In this document: in pieces, positions 1 through 6,135 of the stretch | How positions within the stretch are numbered: position 1 is the first letter of the stretch | Layout of the letters: each line of letters opens with the position of its first letter | DNA from: Rhizobacter sp. | GTDB taxonomy: Bacteria > Pseudomonadota > Gammaproteobacteria > Burkholderiales > Burkholderiaceae_C | Assembly: GCA_025351675.1 (NCBI GenBank) | Contig: JANXVK010000274.1 | Span: 1 to 6,135 of the forward strand | Length of the DNA stretch: 6,135 nt | Direction of reading: 5' to 3' | Made by a program: the position numbers and the translations under genes | The notes under the pieces: generated by a model | Databases searched by the model: none | Told to the model about the DNA's origin: nothing | Seen by the model: the letters and a program-made list of their open reading frames with translations, nothing else

Positions 1-1
1 C

Positions 2-607
2 GGCCTCGACGGCATCGAGATCCACATGGCGCACGGCTACCTGCTGCACCAGTTCCTGTCGCCGATCGCGAACAAGCGCAGCGACGAGTACGGCGGCAGC
101 CTCGCGCACCGCATGCGCTTCCCGCTCGAAATATTCGATGCGGTGCGTGACGCCTTCCCGGCCGACAAGCCGGTCTGGGTGCGCATCTCCGCGACCGATT
201 GGGTGCCCGGTGGCTGGGATGCCGACGGCAGCGTCGTCTTGTCGAAGGCGCTGAAGGAACGCGGCTGCGCGGCGATCCACGTCTCGACCGGCGGCGTCTC
301 GCCGCAGCAGGCGATCAAGCTCGGGCCGGGCTACCAGGTGCCGTATGCGCAGCGCATCAAGGCCGAGGTCGGATTGCCGACGATCGCGGTCGGGCTGATC
401 ACCGAGCCCGAGCAGGCCGAGGCAATCATCGCGAACCACGAGGCCGATGCTGTCTCGCTTGCCCGCGCGATGCTCTACGACCCGCGCTGGCCGTGGCACG
501 CTGCCGCGAAGCTCGGTGCCAAGGTGGTCGTGCCGCCGCAGTATTGGCGTTCGCAGCCGCGCGAGTTCAAGGATCTGTTCGAGAACGCGAACTTCGGGGC
601 ACGCTGA
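2..607 (+). CDS. NADH:flavin oxidoreductase, Old Yellow Enzyme family (NamA/YqjM-like), C-terminal part
   Basis: This is the last 201 residues of an FMN-dependent ene-reductase, a cytoplasmic TIM-barrel enzyme that uses NAD(P)H to reduce activated C=C bonds. The reading frame is open to the left edge, so the ATG at 26 is an internal methionine; family members are about 360-370 residues long, so roughly the first 45% is missing. Seen here: the H-x-x-H-G-Y-L motif (His codons at 23-25 and 32-34) that supplies the histidine pair binding the substrate carbonyl, then FLSPIANKRSDEYGGS, the strand VRISATDW whose Arg contacts FMN in the family, and the phosphate-binding end of the barrel (IAVGLIT, then SLARAMLYDP). 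The ending DPRWPWHAA is typical of the proteobacterial YqjM/NamA-like branch. The stop at 605-607 is followed by a convergent gene. The physiological substrate cannot be told; the family also includes 2,4-dienoyl-CoA reductase and xenobiotic reductase relatives. Confidence 0.93.
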   Translation, partial: GLDGIEIHMAHGYLLHQFLSPIANKRSDEYGGSLAHRMRFPLEIFDAVRDAFPADKPVWVRISATDWVPGGWDADGSVVLSKALKERGCAAIHVSTGGVSPQQAIKLGPGYQVPYAQRIKAEVGLPTIAVGLITEPEQAEAIIANHEADAVSLARAMLYDPRWPWHAAAKLGAKVVVPPQYWRSQPREFKDLFENANFGAR

Positions 608-670
608 GAGGCTGGAGCCTTTGGCGGCTGTCTCGGGTCAGCTCGCCGCGACGGTCTGCGCGCGGGCCTG

Positions 671-1444
671 TCACGCCGGCGGCGCAGCGCCCGGTGGCAG
701 CGGTGCAGACAGCTGACGCAGTCGCTGGTGAGCCGCACCGTCCAACGCGATCGGCAACTGGTTCTTGGCCTGCAGATAGTGGTGGGTGAACACGTCAAGC
801 CAGGCCGCCAGCGTTTGCCCGGCAACGGGTTCGCCCGCCAGGCTCAGACACAGCGCCGCGACCTCGCTGGTGCAGAAGTGATCGTCGCGGCGCGAGCGGC
901 GCAGCTTGTACTGCGATATCTGCTCGGGCTGCAGGCTGAGCACCGGCAGGTGGGCCAGGCAGGGGCTGCGCCCGAACATCTTGCGGGCCTCGGCCCAGGT
1001 ACCGTCCAGCAGAATGAACAGCGGGCGCCTGCCTGTCTCGCTGCCGGAGGGGTCGGTCGGTAGCACGGTGTGCACGACGCGCCCGGGCGCTGCGTACTCG
1101 CCCGGGAACACCACGTACGGCTGCCACCGCGGGTCACGCAGCAGCGCCAGCAGCGCGGGGTCGGTTTCGGTGCGCGCCCAGGCGAACGCATAGGTGTCGG
1201 CCACCACATCGGCAATCAACCAGCCGGTGTTGCTCGGCTTGAGCGCTTCGATGTCGGCCATCAGCAGGCATACGCCCGCGCGTGTCGGCACCGACGGGCG
1301 CAACGCACACAGGCAGTGGCTGGGGACGAGCCGGCAGCCGGCACACCGCTCGCGCTTGAACCCGCCTCGGGCGAGAAAGGGTTTGGCACTGCGCGCCAGG
1401 CGGACGGCGCGCAGGCGGGAGACGGCATGGGGCTTGCTGGGCAT
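671..1444 (-). CDS. tapT: DTW-domain tRNA-uridine aminocarboxypropyltransferase (TapT/YfiP type)
   Basis: A 257-residue protein of the DTW family. E. coli TapT (YfiP, also called TuaA) transfers the 3-amino-3-carboxypropyl group of S-adenosylmethionine to uridine 47 in the tRNA variable loop, giving acp3U. Visible landmarks: the N-terminal RLRAVRLARSAKPFLARGG block, which resembles the E. coli N-terminus and supports the ATG at 1442-1444; four cysteines (34, 37, 44, 46; CxxC then CxC) that look like a metal knuckle; KPSNTG at 69-74; VVFPGEYA at 111-118; and the naming motif in LLDGTW (DGTW 147-150) followed by AEARKMF. A C-terminal helix ends in HHYLQAKNQ. Length is slightly above the approximately 230 residues of E. 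coli, mostly from a proline/alanine-rich tail. No strong Shine-Dalgarno precedes the start. The gene is convergent with the flavin reductase and divergent from the binding-protein gene, so it is probably transcribed alone. The family assignment is firm; the exact tRNA target is inferred. Confidence 0.92.
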   Translation of the reverse strand: MPSKPHAVSRLRAVRLARSAKPFLARGGFKRERCAGCRLVPSHCLCALRPSVPTRAGVCLLMADIEALKPSNTGWLIADVVADTYAFAWARTETDPALLALLRDPRWQPYVVFPGEYAAPGRVVHTVLPTDPSGSETGRRPLFILLDGTWAEARKMFGRSPCLAHLPVLSLQPEQISQYKLRRSRRDDHFCTSEVAALCLSLAGEPVAGQTLAAWLDVFTHHYLQAKNQLPIALDGAAHQRLRQLSAPLPPGAAPPA

Positions 1445-1517
1445 TCGGTGGCGGTTTCGGGCTGGCGGCAGGGGAGTGTGCCGCTATCCTTCGCCATCCA
1501 TCTTCGGAGATCTCTCG
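1445..1517. promoter_or_regulatory. Divergent intergenic region with possible promoter for the binding-protein gene
   Basis: These 73 bases separate two divergently read starts and must hold at least part of the control region of both. On the + strand, TATCCT at 1485-1490 matches the sigma-70 -10 consensus at 4 of 6 bases, and CTGGCG at 1462-1467, 17 bases upstream, matches the -35 at only 3 of 6. This is a weak candidate for the binding-protein gene. No convincing promoter was found for the minus-strand gene, and no clear operator-like palindrome is visible. Confidence 0.3.
1506..1510 (+). promoter_or_regulatory. Ribosome binding site of the solute-binding protein gene
   Basis: GGAGA lies 7 bases before the ATG at 1518-1520. 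It decides the start, because the frame is open upstream as far as 1194. The ATG also begins a good Sec signal peptide, while the upstream extension lies opposite the tRNA-modification gene. Confidence 0.8.
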
Positions 1518-2672
1518 ATGCCACTGCTCTCGTTCGCCCGATTCGCGACACTCGCGCTCGCCGCCATGACGGCAAGCGCCGTACACGCGCAACTGAAGAT
1601 CGGCGTGATCGCCTCGGCCACCGGCCCGACCGCCGCGGTCGGCATCCCGCAGAAGAACAGCGCGGCGCTGCTGCCGAAGAAGATCGGCAACCTCGATGTC
1701 GAGTACACGATCCTCGACGACGCCTCCGACACGACTCAGACCGTCACCTTGCTGAAGAAGCTGCTGGTTGAGCAGAAAGTCGACGCGATCATCGGGCCGT
1801 CGGGCTCGCCGAACTCGATGGCCGCGCTGCAGTTCATCTCCGAGGCGAAGACGCCGATGCTGGCGCCGGTCGGCACGACCGCGGTCGTGCTGCCGATGGA
1901 CGATCAGAAGAAGTGGGTCTTCAAGACGACGCAGAACGACAGCCTGATCTGCGAGGCGTTGGTCGCGCACATGGTCAAGAAGGGCGTCAAAACAGTCGGC
2001 TTCATCGGCTTCGGCGACGCCTACGGCGAGTCGTGGGTCGGCGTGTTCGTGCCGATGATCGAGAAGGCCGGCATCAAGCTGATCGTGAACGAGCGTTTCC
2101 AGCGCACCGACCAGAGCGTCATCGGCCAGGCCACGAAGATCGCCGCGGCGAATCCCGACGCGGTGCTGATCGGCGCCGCCGGCGGCCCGACGGTGCTGCC
2201 GCACACGACGCTGGTCGAACGTGGCTACAAGGGCCAGATCTACCAGACCCACGGCGCCGCCACGCCCGACTTCGTGCGCCTCGGCGGCAAGGCGGTCGAC
2301 GGCGCGGTGATGGCCGCGAGCCTGATGCTGGTGCTCGGCGAGATTCCCGACGGCAACCCGTCGAAGAAGGTCGCGCTCGACTACATCGGCGCGTACGAAA
2401 AGCTCTACGGCACGAAGCCGGCGACCTTCGGCGCCAACGTGTTCGACGCCGGCCTGCTGCTGCAGCGCGCGGTGCCCGAGGCACTGAAGAAGGGCCAGCC
2501 CGGCACCGAGGCCTTCCGCGTCGCGCTGCGCGATGCCCTCGAAGCGACGAAGGATCTGGTCGGCACGCAGGGTGTCTACAACATGTCGGCGGCCGATCAC
2601 TCGGGCTTCGACAGGCGCGGGCGCGAGTTGATGCAGTTGACGAACGGCACTTGGCGGTTGATTCCGGAATAG
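1518..2672 (+). CDS. Periplasmic ABC solute-binding protein, branched-chain amino acid (LivK) type
   Basis: A 384-residue substrate-binding protein of the LivK/Peripla_BP_6 family, which captures branched-chain amino acids, amides or, in many soil and aromatic-degrading bacteria, aromatic acids, and delivers them to a Liv-type ABC permease. Residues 1-24 form a Sec signal: Arg8, a hydrophobic Leu/Ala core, and a VHA cleavage site before QLKIGV. There is no lipobox cysteine, so it should be a free periplasmic protein. The mature part opens with the family strand [11 protein letters not shown] (27-37), followed by the hinge and ligand-site segments IGPSGS (92-97) and FGDAYGES (165-172), and ends with the usual [14 protein letters not shown] and [10 protein letters not shown]. 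Length is normal and the gene is intact. No permease or ATPase gene lies in the window, so it is an orphan here. The molybdenum hydroxylase genes start 125 bases downstream on the same strand. The ligand cannot be read from sequence. Confidence 0.92.
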   Translation: MPLLSFARFATLALAAMTASAVHAQLKIGVIASATGPTAAVGIPQKNSAALLPKKIGNLDVEYTILDDASDTTQTVTLLKKLLVEQKVDAIIGPSGSPNSMAALQFISEAKTPMLAPVGTTAVVLPMDDQKKWVFKTTQNDSLICEALVAHMVKKGVKTVGFIGFGDAYGESWVGVFVPMIEKAGIKLIVNERFQRTDQSVIGQATKIAAANPDAVLIGAAGGPTVLPHTTLVERGYKGQIYQTHGAATPDFVRLGGKAVDGAVMAASLMLVLGEIPDGNPSKKVALDYIGAYEKLYGTKPATFGANVFDAGLLLQRAVPEALKKGQPGTEAFRVALRDALEATKDLVGTQGVYNMSAADHSGFDRRGRELMQLTNGTWRLIPE

Positions 2673-2673
2673 A

Positions 2674-2699
2674 CCGTTCGGCCAGTCGTTCCGAAACGG
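2674..2699 (+). terminator. Possible weak hairpin terminator after the binding-protein gene
   Basis: Directly after the stop codon, CCGTTCGG (2674-2681) can pair with CCGAAACGG (2691-2699) if one A is bulged, around a 9-base loop. No T-run follows, so an intrinsic terminator is doubtful. It could be an mRNA 3'-end stabilising hairpin or chance in GC-rich DNA. Confidence 0.25.
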
Positions 2700-2786
2700 G
2701 ACAACGAAATTCCCCTCTGCCTGAATGGGCATGCACGGCTAGCATCGAAAGGCGGGCGCACCAGCGCAGAACAACGACGACAAACC

Positions 2787-2792
2787 AGGAGA
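2787..2792 (+). promoter_or_regulatory. Ribosome binding site of the [2Fe-2S] subunit gene
   Basis: AGGAGA, a near-perfect Shine-Dalgarno, ends 5 bases before the ATG at 2798-2800. It fixes that start although the frame is open much further upstream (to 1913), where it only shadows the binding-protein gene. Confidence 0.85.
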
Positions 2793-2797
2793 CTTCG

Positions 2798-3262
2798 ATG
2801 ACGATCCGCTTCAACGTGAATGGCAAGACCGTGGACGTGAAGGCCGAGGCCGACACGCCTTTGCTGTGGGTGATCCGCGACGAGATCGGCCTGACCGGCA
2901 CCAAGTTCGGTTGCGGCATGGCGCTCTGCGGCGCCTGCACCGTGCACCTCGACGGCGTGCCGGTCCGCTCGTGCTCGACGCCGGTGTCGGCGGCGGCTGG
3001 CAAGAAGGTCTCGACGATCGAGAGCCTGTCGCCCAACAACACGCACCCGCTGCAGAAAGCCTGGATCGCGCACGACGTGCCGCAATGCGGCTACTGCCAG
3101 TCAGGCCAGCTGATGAGCGCGGCGGCGCTGCTGAAGTCGAACAAGAACCCGAGCGATCAGCAGATCGAGGAAGCCATGAGCGGCAACATCTGCCGCTGCG
3201 GCACCTACGGGCGCATCAAGGCGGCGATCAAGACAGCCGCCACCGAAATGCGCAAAGCCTGA
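2798..3262 (+). CDS. Molybdenum hydroxylase small subunit, two [2Fe-2S] clusters (IorA type)
   Basis: A 154-residue iron-sulfur subunit of the xanthine dehydrogenase/aldehyde oxidase family, like IorA of isoquinoline 1-oxidoreductase. It passes electrons from the molybdenum centre of the large subunit to an outside acceptor. The N-terminal half is a plant-ferredoxin-type domain with cluster cysteines C39, C44, C47 (CGMALCGAC) and C59. The C-terminal four-helix domain holds the second cluster in CGYCQSGQ (C97, C100) and GNICRCGTY (C132, C134). All eight ligands are present, and the length is that of a complete subunit. There is no signal peptide, although its partner has a Tat signal. The next gene begins 11 bases after the stop, so the two form an operon. 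A weak sigma-70-like pair sits about 50-80 bases before the start but is not convincing. The substrate is unknown: IorA-like subunits also occur in aldehyde, nicotinate and other N-heterocycle oxidoreductases. Confidence 0.95.
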   Translation: MTIRFNVNGKTVDVKAEADTPLLWVIRDEIGLTGTKFGCGMALCGACTVHLDGVPVRSCSTPVSAAAGKKVSTIESLSPNNTHPLQKAWIAHDVPQCGYCQSGQLMSAAALLKSNKNPSDQQIEEAMSGNICRCGTYGRIKAAIKTAATEMRKA

Positions 3263-3268
3263 AGGGAG
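3262..3268 (+). promoter_or_regulatory. Ribosome binding site of the molybdopterin subunit gene
   Basis: AAGGGAG overlaps the last base of the upstream gene's TGA and ends 5 bases before the ATG at 3274-3276. This supports translation of the two subunits from one mRNA. It sets a start that begins with a twin-arginine signal rather than in the open frame further upstream. Confidence 0.8.
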
Positions 3269-3273
3269 CCACC

Positions 3274-5439
3274 ATGAACACCATCAACAAGTCTGAAATC
3301 GCCGCGGTCTCGTCGGGCCTTTCGCGCCGCTCGTTTCTGCAAACCTCGGCTGTCGCCAGCGGCGGCCTGATGCTCGGCATCGCGCTGCCGAGCCTCGTCA
3401 GAGAGGCGCAGGCCGCCGGCACGCTGCACACGCCAAACGCTTGGGTCCACATCGCTGACGACAACACGATCACGCTGCTCTCGGCGCGCTCCGAGATGGG
3501 GCAGGGCGTTTACACCTCGATGCCGATGCTGATCGCCGAAGAGTTGAACGTCGACATCCGCAACATCAAGGTCGCGATCGCGCCGCCCGGCAAGGTGTAT
3601 GTCAACGCGCTGCTCGGCGCGCAGATCACCGGCGGCTCGACCTCGGTGCGCGACGGCTGGGAGAAGCTGCGCATCGCCGGCGCGCAAGTGCGCGAGATGC
3701 TGATCTCGGCGGCTGCCGACAAGTGGAAGGTCGATCGTTCGACCTTGCGCGCCGAGAACGGCATGGTGATCGGCGCCGGCGGCAAGAAGGCGACGTACGG
3801 TTCGCTTGCCGCGGCTGCATCGGCCTTGCCGGTGCCCGAAAAAGTCGCGTTGAAGGACCCGAAGGATTTCACGATCGTCGGCAAGCGCACCAAGCGGCTC
3901 GACACGCCTGCCAAGGTCAACGGCACCGCCACCTTCGGTATCGACGTGAAGCTGCCGGGCATGGTCTACGCGTCGCTCGAACAGTGCCCGGTGATCGGCG
4001 GCACGGTGAAAAGCTTCGACGCCGTGAAGGCGAAGGCGATGCCGGGCGTCATCGACGTGGTGCAGATCCCCGATGGCGTCGCCGTCGTCGCCGACACGTA
4101 CTGGCATGCGAAGAAGGCGCGCGAGGCGCTGGTCGTCGAGTGGGACGAAGGGGCGGGCGCGGCGCTCAACGACAAGGGCATGCAGGACAGCATCCGCGCA
4201 GCCTCGGCCAGCGGCAAGCCGATCCTCATCAAGGCGAACGGCGACGCCGCCGGCGTGATGAAGAACGCCACGAAGATCGTGCGCGCCGAGTACACGCTGC
4301 CGCTGGTCGCCCATGCGGCGCTCGAGCCGATGAACTTCACCGCGCATGTCGCGAACGGCAAGTGCCTGCTGATCGGGCCGACGCAGTTCCAGCAGGGCGC
4401 TGAAGGTGCCACAGCGGCGGCGCTCGGCATCAAGCCGGAAGACATCACGCTGCAGACGACCTTCCTCGGCGGCGGCTTCGGCAGGCGCCTGGAGCTCGAC
4501 TTCATCGTGCAGGCCGCGCAGATCTCGAAGGCGGTCGGCAAGCCGGTCAAGCTGCTGTGGACGCGTGAAGACGACACCACCCACGACTTCTACCGCCCGA
4601 TGGCGCTGAACCAGCTCGCGGCCGGGCTCGACGCCGACGGCAAGCTGGTGGCGATGACCTTCCGCGTGACCTCGCAGTCGGTCACGCAGCGTGCCTTCGG
4701 GTTGCCGAAGGACACGCTCGACGCCTTCATGGCCGAGGCCGCGGTGCCGCTCTACGGCGTGCCGAACACCAGCCACGACATGGTGATCCACGACGCCGGC
4801 ATGCGCGTCGGCTACTGGCGCGCGGTCAGCCACAACATGAACGCCTTCGCGAACGAGAGTTTCATCGACGAACTCGCGTCGGCGGCTGGAAAGGAGCCGT
4901 ACGCGTACCGCATGTCGCTGCTCGGCGCGCAGCCGCGCATGGCCAACGTGCTGAAGACGGCCGCCGAGAAATCGGGCTGGGGCACGCCGGCGCCGGCCGG
5001 CCGCTTCCGCGGCATGGCGATGATGGAAGGCTACGACACCTACATGGCGCAGGTCGCCGAGATCTCGATGAAGGACGGCGTGCCGGTCGTGCACAAGGTG
5101 TGGGTCGTGGCCGATCTGGGTCGCATGGTGAACCCCGACACGGTCGAGGCGCAGCTGCAGTCGAGCGTCGCGTTCGGCCTGACGGCGGCGCTCTACGGCG
5201 AGATCAACCTCGTCGCCGGCCGCGTGCAGCAGACCAACTTTCACCAGTACCAGATCCTGCGCATGAACGAGGCGCCGGTGATCGACATCACGCTGGTGCC
5301 GAGCACCGAGAAGCCCGGTGGCATCGGCGAACCGGCGACCGCGCTGATCGGGCCGGCTATCGCGAATGCGGTGTTCGCGGCGACGTCCAAGCGGCTGCGC
5401 AAGATGCCGTTCACGCAGGCGAACATCGCCAGCGCCTGA
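3274..5439 (+). CDS. Molybdenum hydroxylase large subunit, molybdopterin-binding, Tat-exported (IorB type)
   Basis: A 721-residue catalytic subunit of the xanthine dehydrogenase/aldehyde oxidase family, closest in layout to IorB. Such enzymes hydroxylate N-heterocycles or oxidise aldehydes with an oxygen from water, at a molybdopterin-cytosine dinucleotide cofactor (established for the family). Residues 1-48 are a twin-arginine signal: SRRSFLQ at 17-23, a Gly/Ala/Leu core, and likely cleavage after AQA (45-47). The mature protein starts with the IorB-type block [22 protein letters not shown], followed by an aldehyde oxidase a/b-hammerhead-like segment around 205-300. Cofactor-binding GGGFGRR is at 399-405 and [11 protein letters not shown] at 511-521. 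Near the C-terminus, GGIGEP contains Glu686, which aligns with the catalytic glutamate of the family. No frameshift or missing block was seen. No FAD subunit, cytochrome c gene or XdhC-type maturation gene follows; the next gene is convergent. The substrate remains unassigned. Confidence 0.94.
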   Translation: MNTINKSEIAAVSSGLSRRSFLQTSAVASGGLMLGIALPSLVREAQAAGTLHTPNAWVHIADDNTITLLSARSEMGQGVYTSMPMLIAEELNVDIRNIKVAIAPPGKVYVNALLGAQITGGSTSVRDGWEKLRIAGAQVREMLISAAADKWKVDRSTLRAENGMVIGAGGKKATYGSLAAAASALPVPEKVALKDPKDFTIVGKRTKRLDTPAKVNGTATFGIDVKLPGMVYASLEQCPVIGGTVKSFDAVKAKAMPGVIDVVQIPDGVAVVADTYWHAKKAREALVVEWDEGAGAALNDKGMQDSIRAASASGKPILIKANGDAAGVMKNATKIVRAEYTLPLVAHAALEPMNFTAHVANGKCLLIGPTQFQQGAEGATAAALGIKPEDITLQTTFLGGGFGRRLELDFIVQAAQISKAVGKPVKLLWTREDDTTHDFYRPMALNQLAAGLDADGKLVAMTFRVTSQSVTQRAFGLPKDTLDAFMAEAAVPLYGVPNTSHDMVIHDAGMRVGYWRAVSHNMNAFANESFIDELASAAGKEPYAYRMSLLGAQPRMANVLKTAAEKSGWGTPAPAGRFRGMAMMEGYDTYMAQVAEISMKDGVPVVHKVWVVADLGRMVNPDTVEAQLQSSVAFGLTAALYGEINLVAGRVQQTNFHQYQILRMNEAPVIDITLVPSTEKPGGIGEPATALIGPAIANAVFAATSKRLRKMPFTQANIASA

Positions 5440-5448
5440 CGGCAGACA

Positions 5449-5474
5449 AGACCGCAGCGTTCGCGCTGCGGTCT
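5449..5474. terminator. Perfect 11-bp hairpin, likely bidirectional terminator
   Basis: AGACCGCAGCG (5449-5459) and CGCTGCGGTCT (5464-5474) are exact reverse complements around the 4-base loop TTCG. The hairpin lies in the 42-base gap between two convergent stop codons, where a terminator shared by both genes is expected. There is no clear T-run on either side, so it may act as a strong hairpin with only weak U-tract help, or as a 3'-end protecting structure. Confidence 0.7.
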
Positions 5475-5481
5475 CGCCGCG

Positions 5482-6135
<654 letters not shown>

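Noticed and set aside
609..620. Short inverted repeat AGGCT/AGCCT after the flavin reductase stop, followed by TT
   Set aside because: The arms are only 5 bases apart from a 2-base loop, too small and tight for a credible terminator, although some terminator for the convergent pair would be expected here.
1134..2732. A 532-codon open frame on the minus strand opposite the binding-protein gene
   Set aside because: It is an antisense shadow with Arg/His/Gln-rich low-complexity translation. It also overlaps the start of the real tRNA-modification gene in another frame.
2717..2745. Possible sigma-70 promoter before the hydroxylase operon (CTGCCT and TAGCAT, 17-base spacing)
   Set aside because: The matches are only 3 of 6 and 4 of 6, which is expected by chance. 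A promoter in this gap is plausible but not identifiable by eye. A sigma-54 GG-N10-GC pattern was also looked for and did not fit.
1913..2797. Upstream in-frame extension of the Fe-S subunit gene
   Set aside because: The open frame continues upstream, but it is an out-of-phase reading of the binding-protein gene. A strong Shine-Dalgarno and the normal family N-terminus place the start at 2798.
2119..3042. A 307-codon minus-strand frame across the end of the binding-protein gene and the Fe-S subunit gene
   Set aside because: The translation is Arg/Ser/Pro-rich with no family features, and it crosses two well-supported genes and the gap between them.
3205..5244. A very long open frame (679 codons) on the minus strand opposite the molybdopterin subunit gene
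   Set aside because: Its composition is dominated by Arg, His, Val, Asp and Leu, as expected from the antisense of GC-rich codons. It has no recognisable domain, and the sense-strand gene has clear motifs and ribosome binding sites.

Overview
This window is GC-rich, densely coding DNA of ordinary bacterial type. It most resembles a chromosomal stretch of a betaproteobacterium, probably Burkholderiales. That placement is an inference from the codon style and the gene families present: a monomeric-type NADP isocitrate dehydrogenase, an IorAB-type molybdenum hydroxylase, a single LivK-type binding protein, and an E. coli-like DTW-domain tRNA modification enzyme. No mobile element, CRISPR array, rRNA or tRNA gene was seen. 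Six protein genes account for nearly all of the sequence, and no gene-free gap exceeds about 125 bases.

Layout, left to right. (1) The C-terminal half of an Old Yellow Enzyme-type NADH:flavin oxidoreductase (+), cut by the left edge. (2) A convergent gene (-) for a DTW-domain tRNA-uridine aminocarboxypropyltransferase (TapT/YfiP type). (3) A divergent gene (+) for an exported branched-chain amino acid/aromatic acid-type ABC solute-binding protein, with no permease or ATPase gene beside it. (4, 5) A tight two-gene operon (+) for a molybdenum hydroxylase of the isoquinoline 1-oxidoreductase (IorAB) type: a small subunit with two [2Fe-2S] clusters, then, 11 bases later, a large molybdopterin subunit with a twin-arginine signal. 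(6) Facing it (-), the C-terminal part of a monomeric NADP-dependent isocitrate dehydrogenase, cut by the right edge. A perfect 11-bp hairpin lies between genes 5 and 6 and probably terminates both.

How they work together. Only the two molybdenum hydroxylase genes are clearly one functional unit. The small subunit would carry electrons from the molybdenum centre of the large subunit, and the complex is probably exported folded by the Tat pathway on the large subunit's signal. The binding protein just upstream is also periplasmic and could serve the same substrate, but only adjacency supports this. The tRNA enzyme and isocitrate dehydrogenase are housekeeping neighbours.

I do not see a previously undescribed system here. 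The points most worth a second look are the missing electron-acceptor partner of the hydroxylase, the orphan binding protein next to it, and a proline where monomeric isocitrate dehydrogenases usually have a cofactor-contacting arginine.
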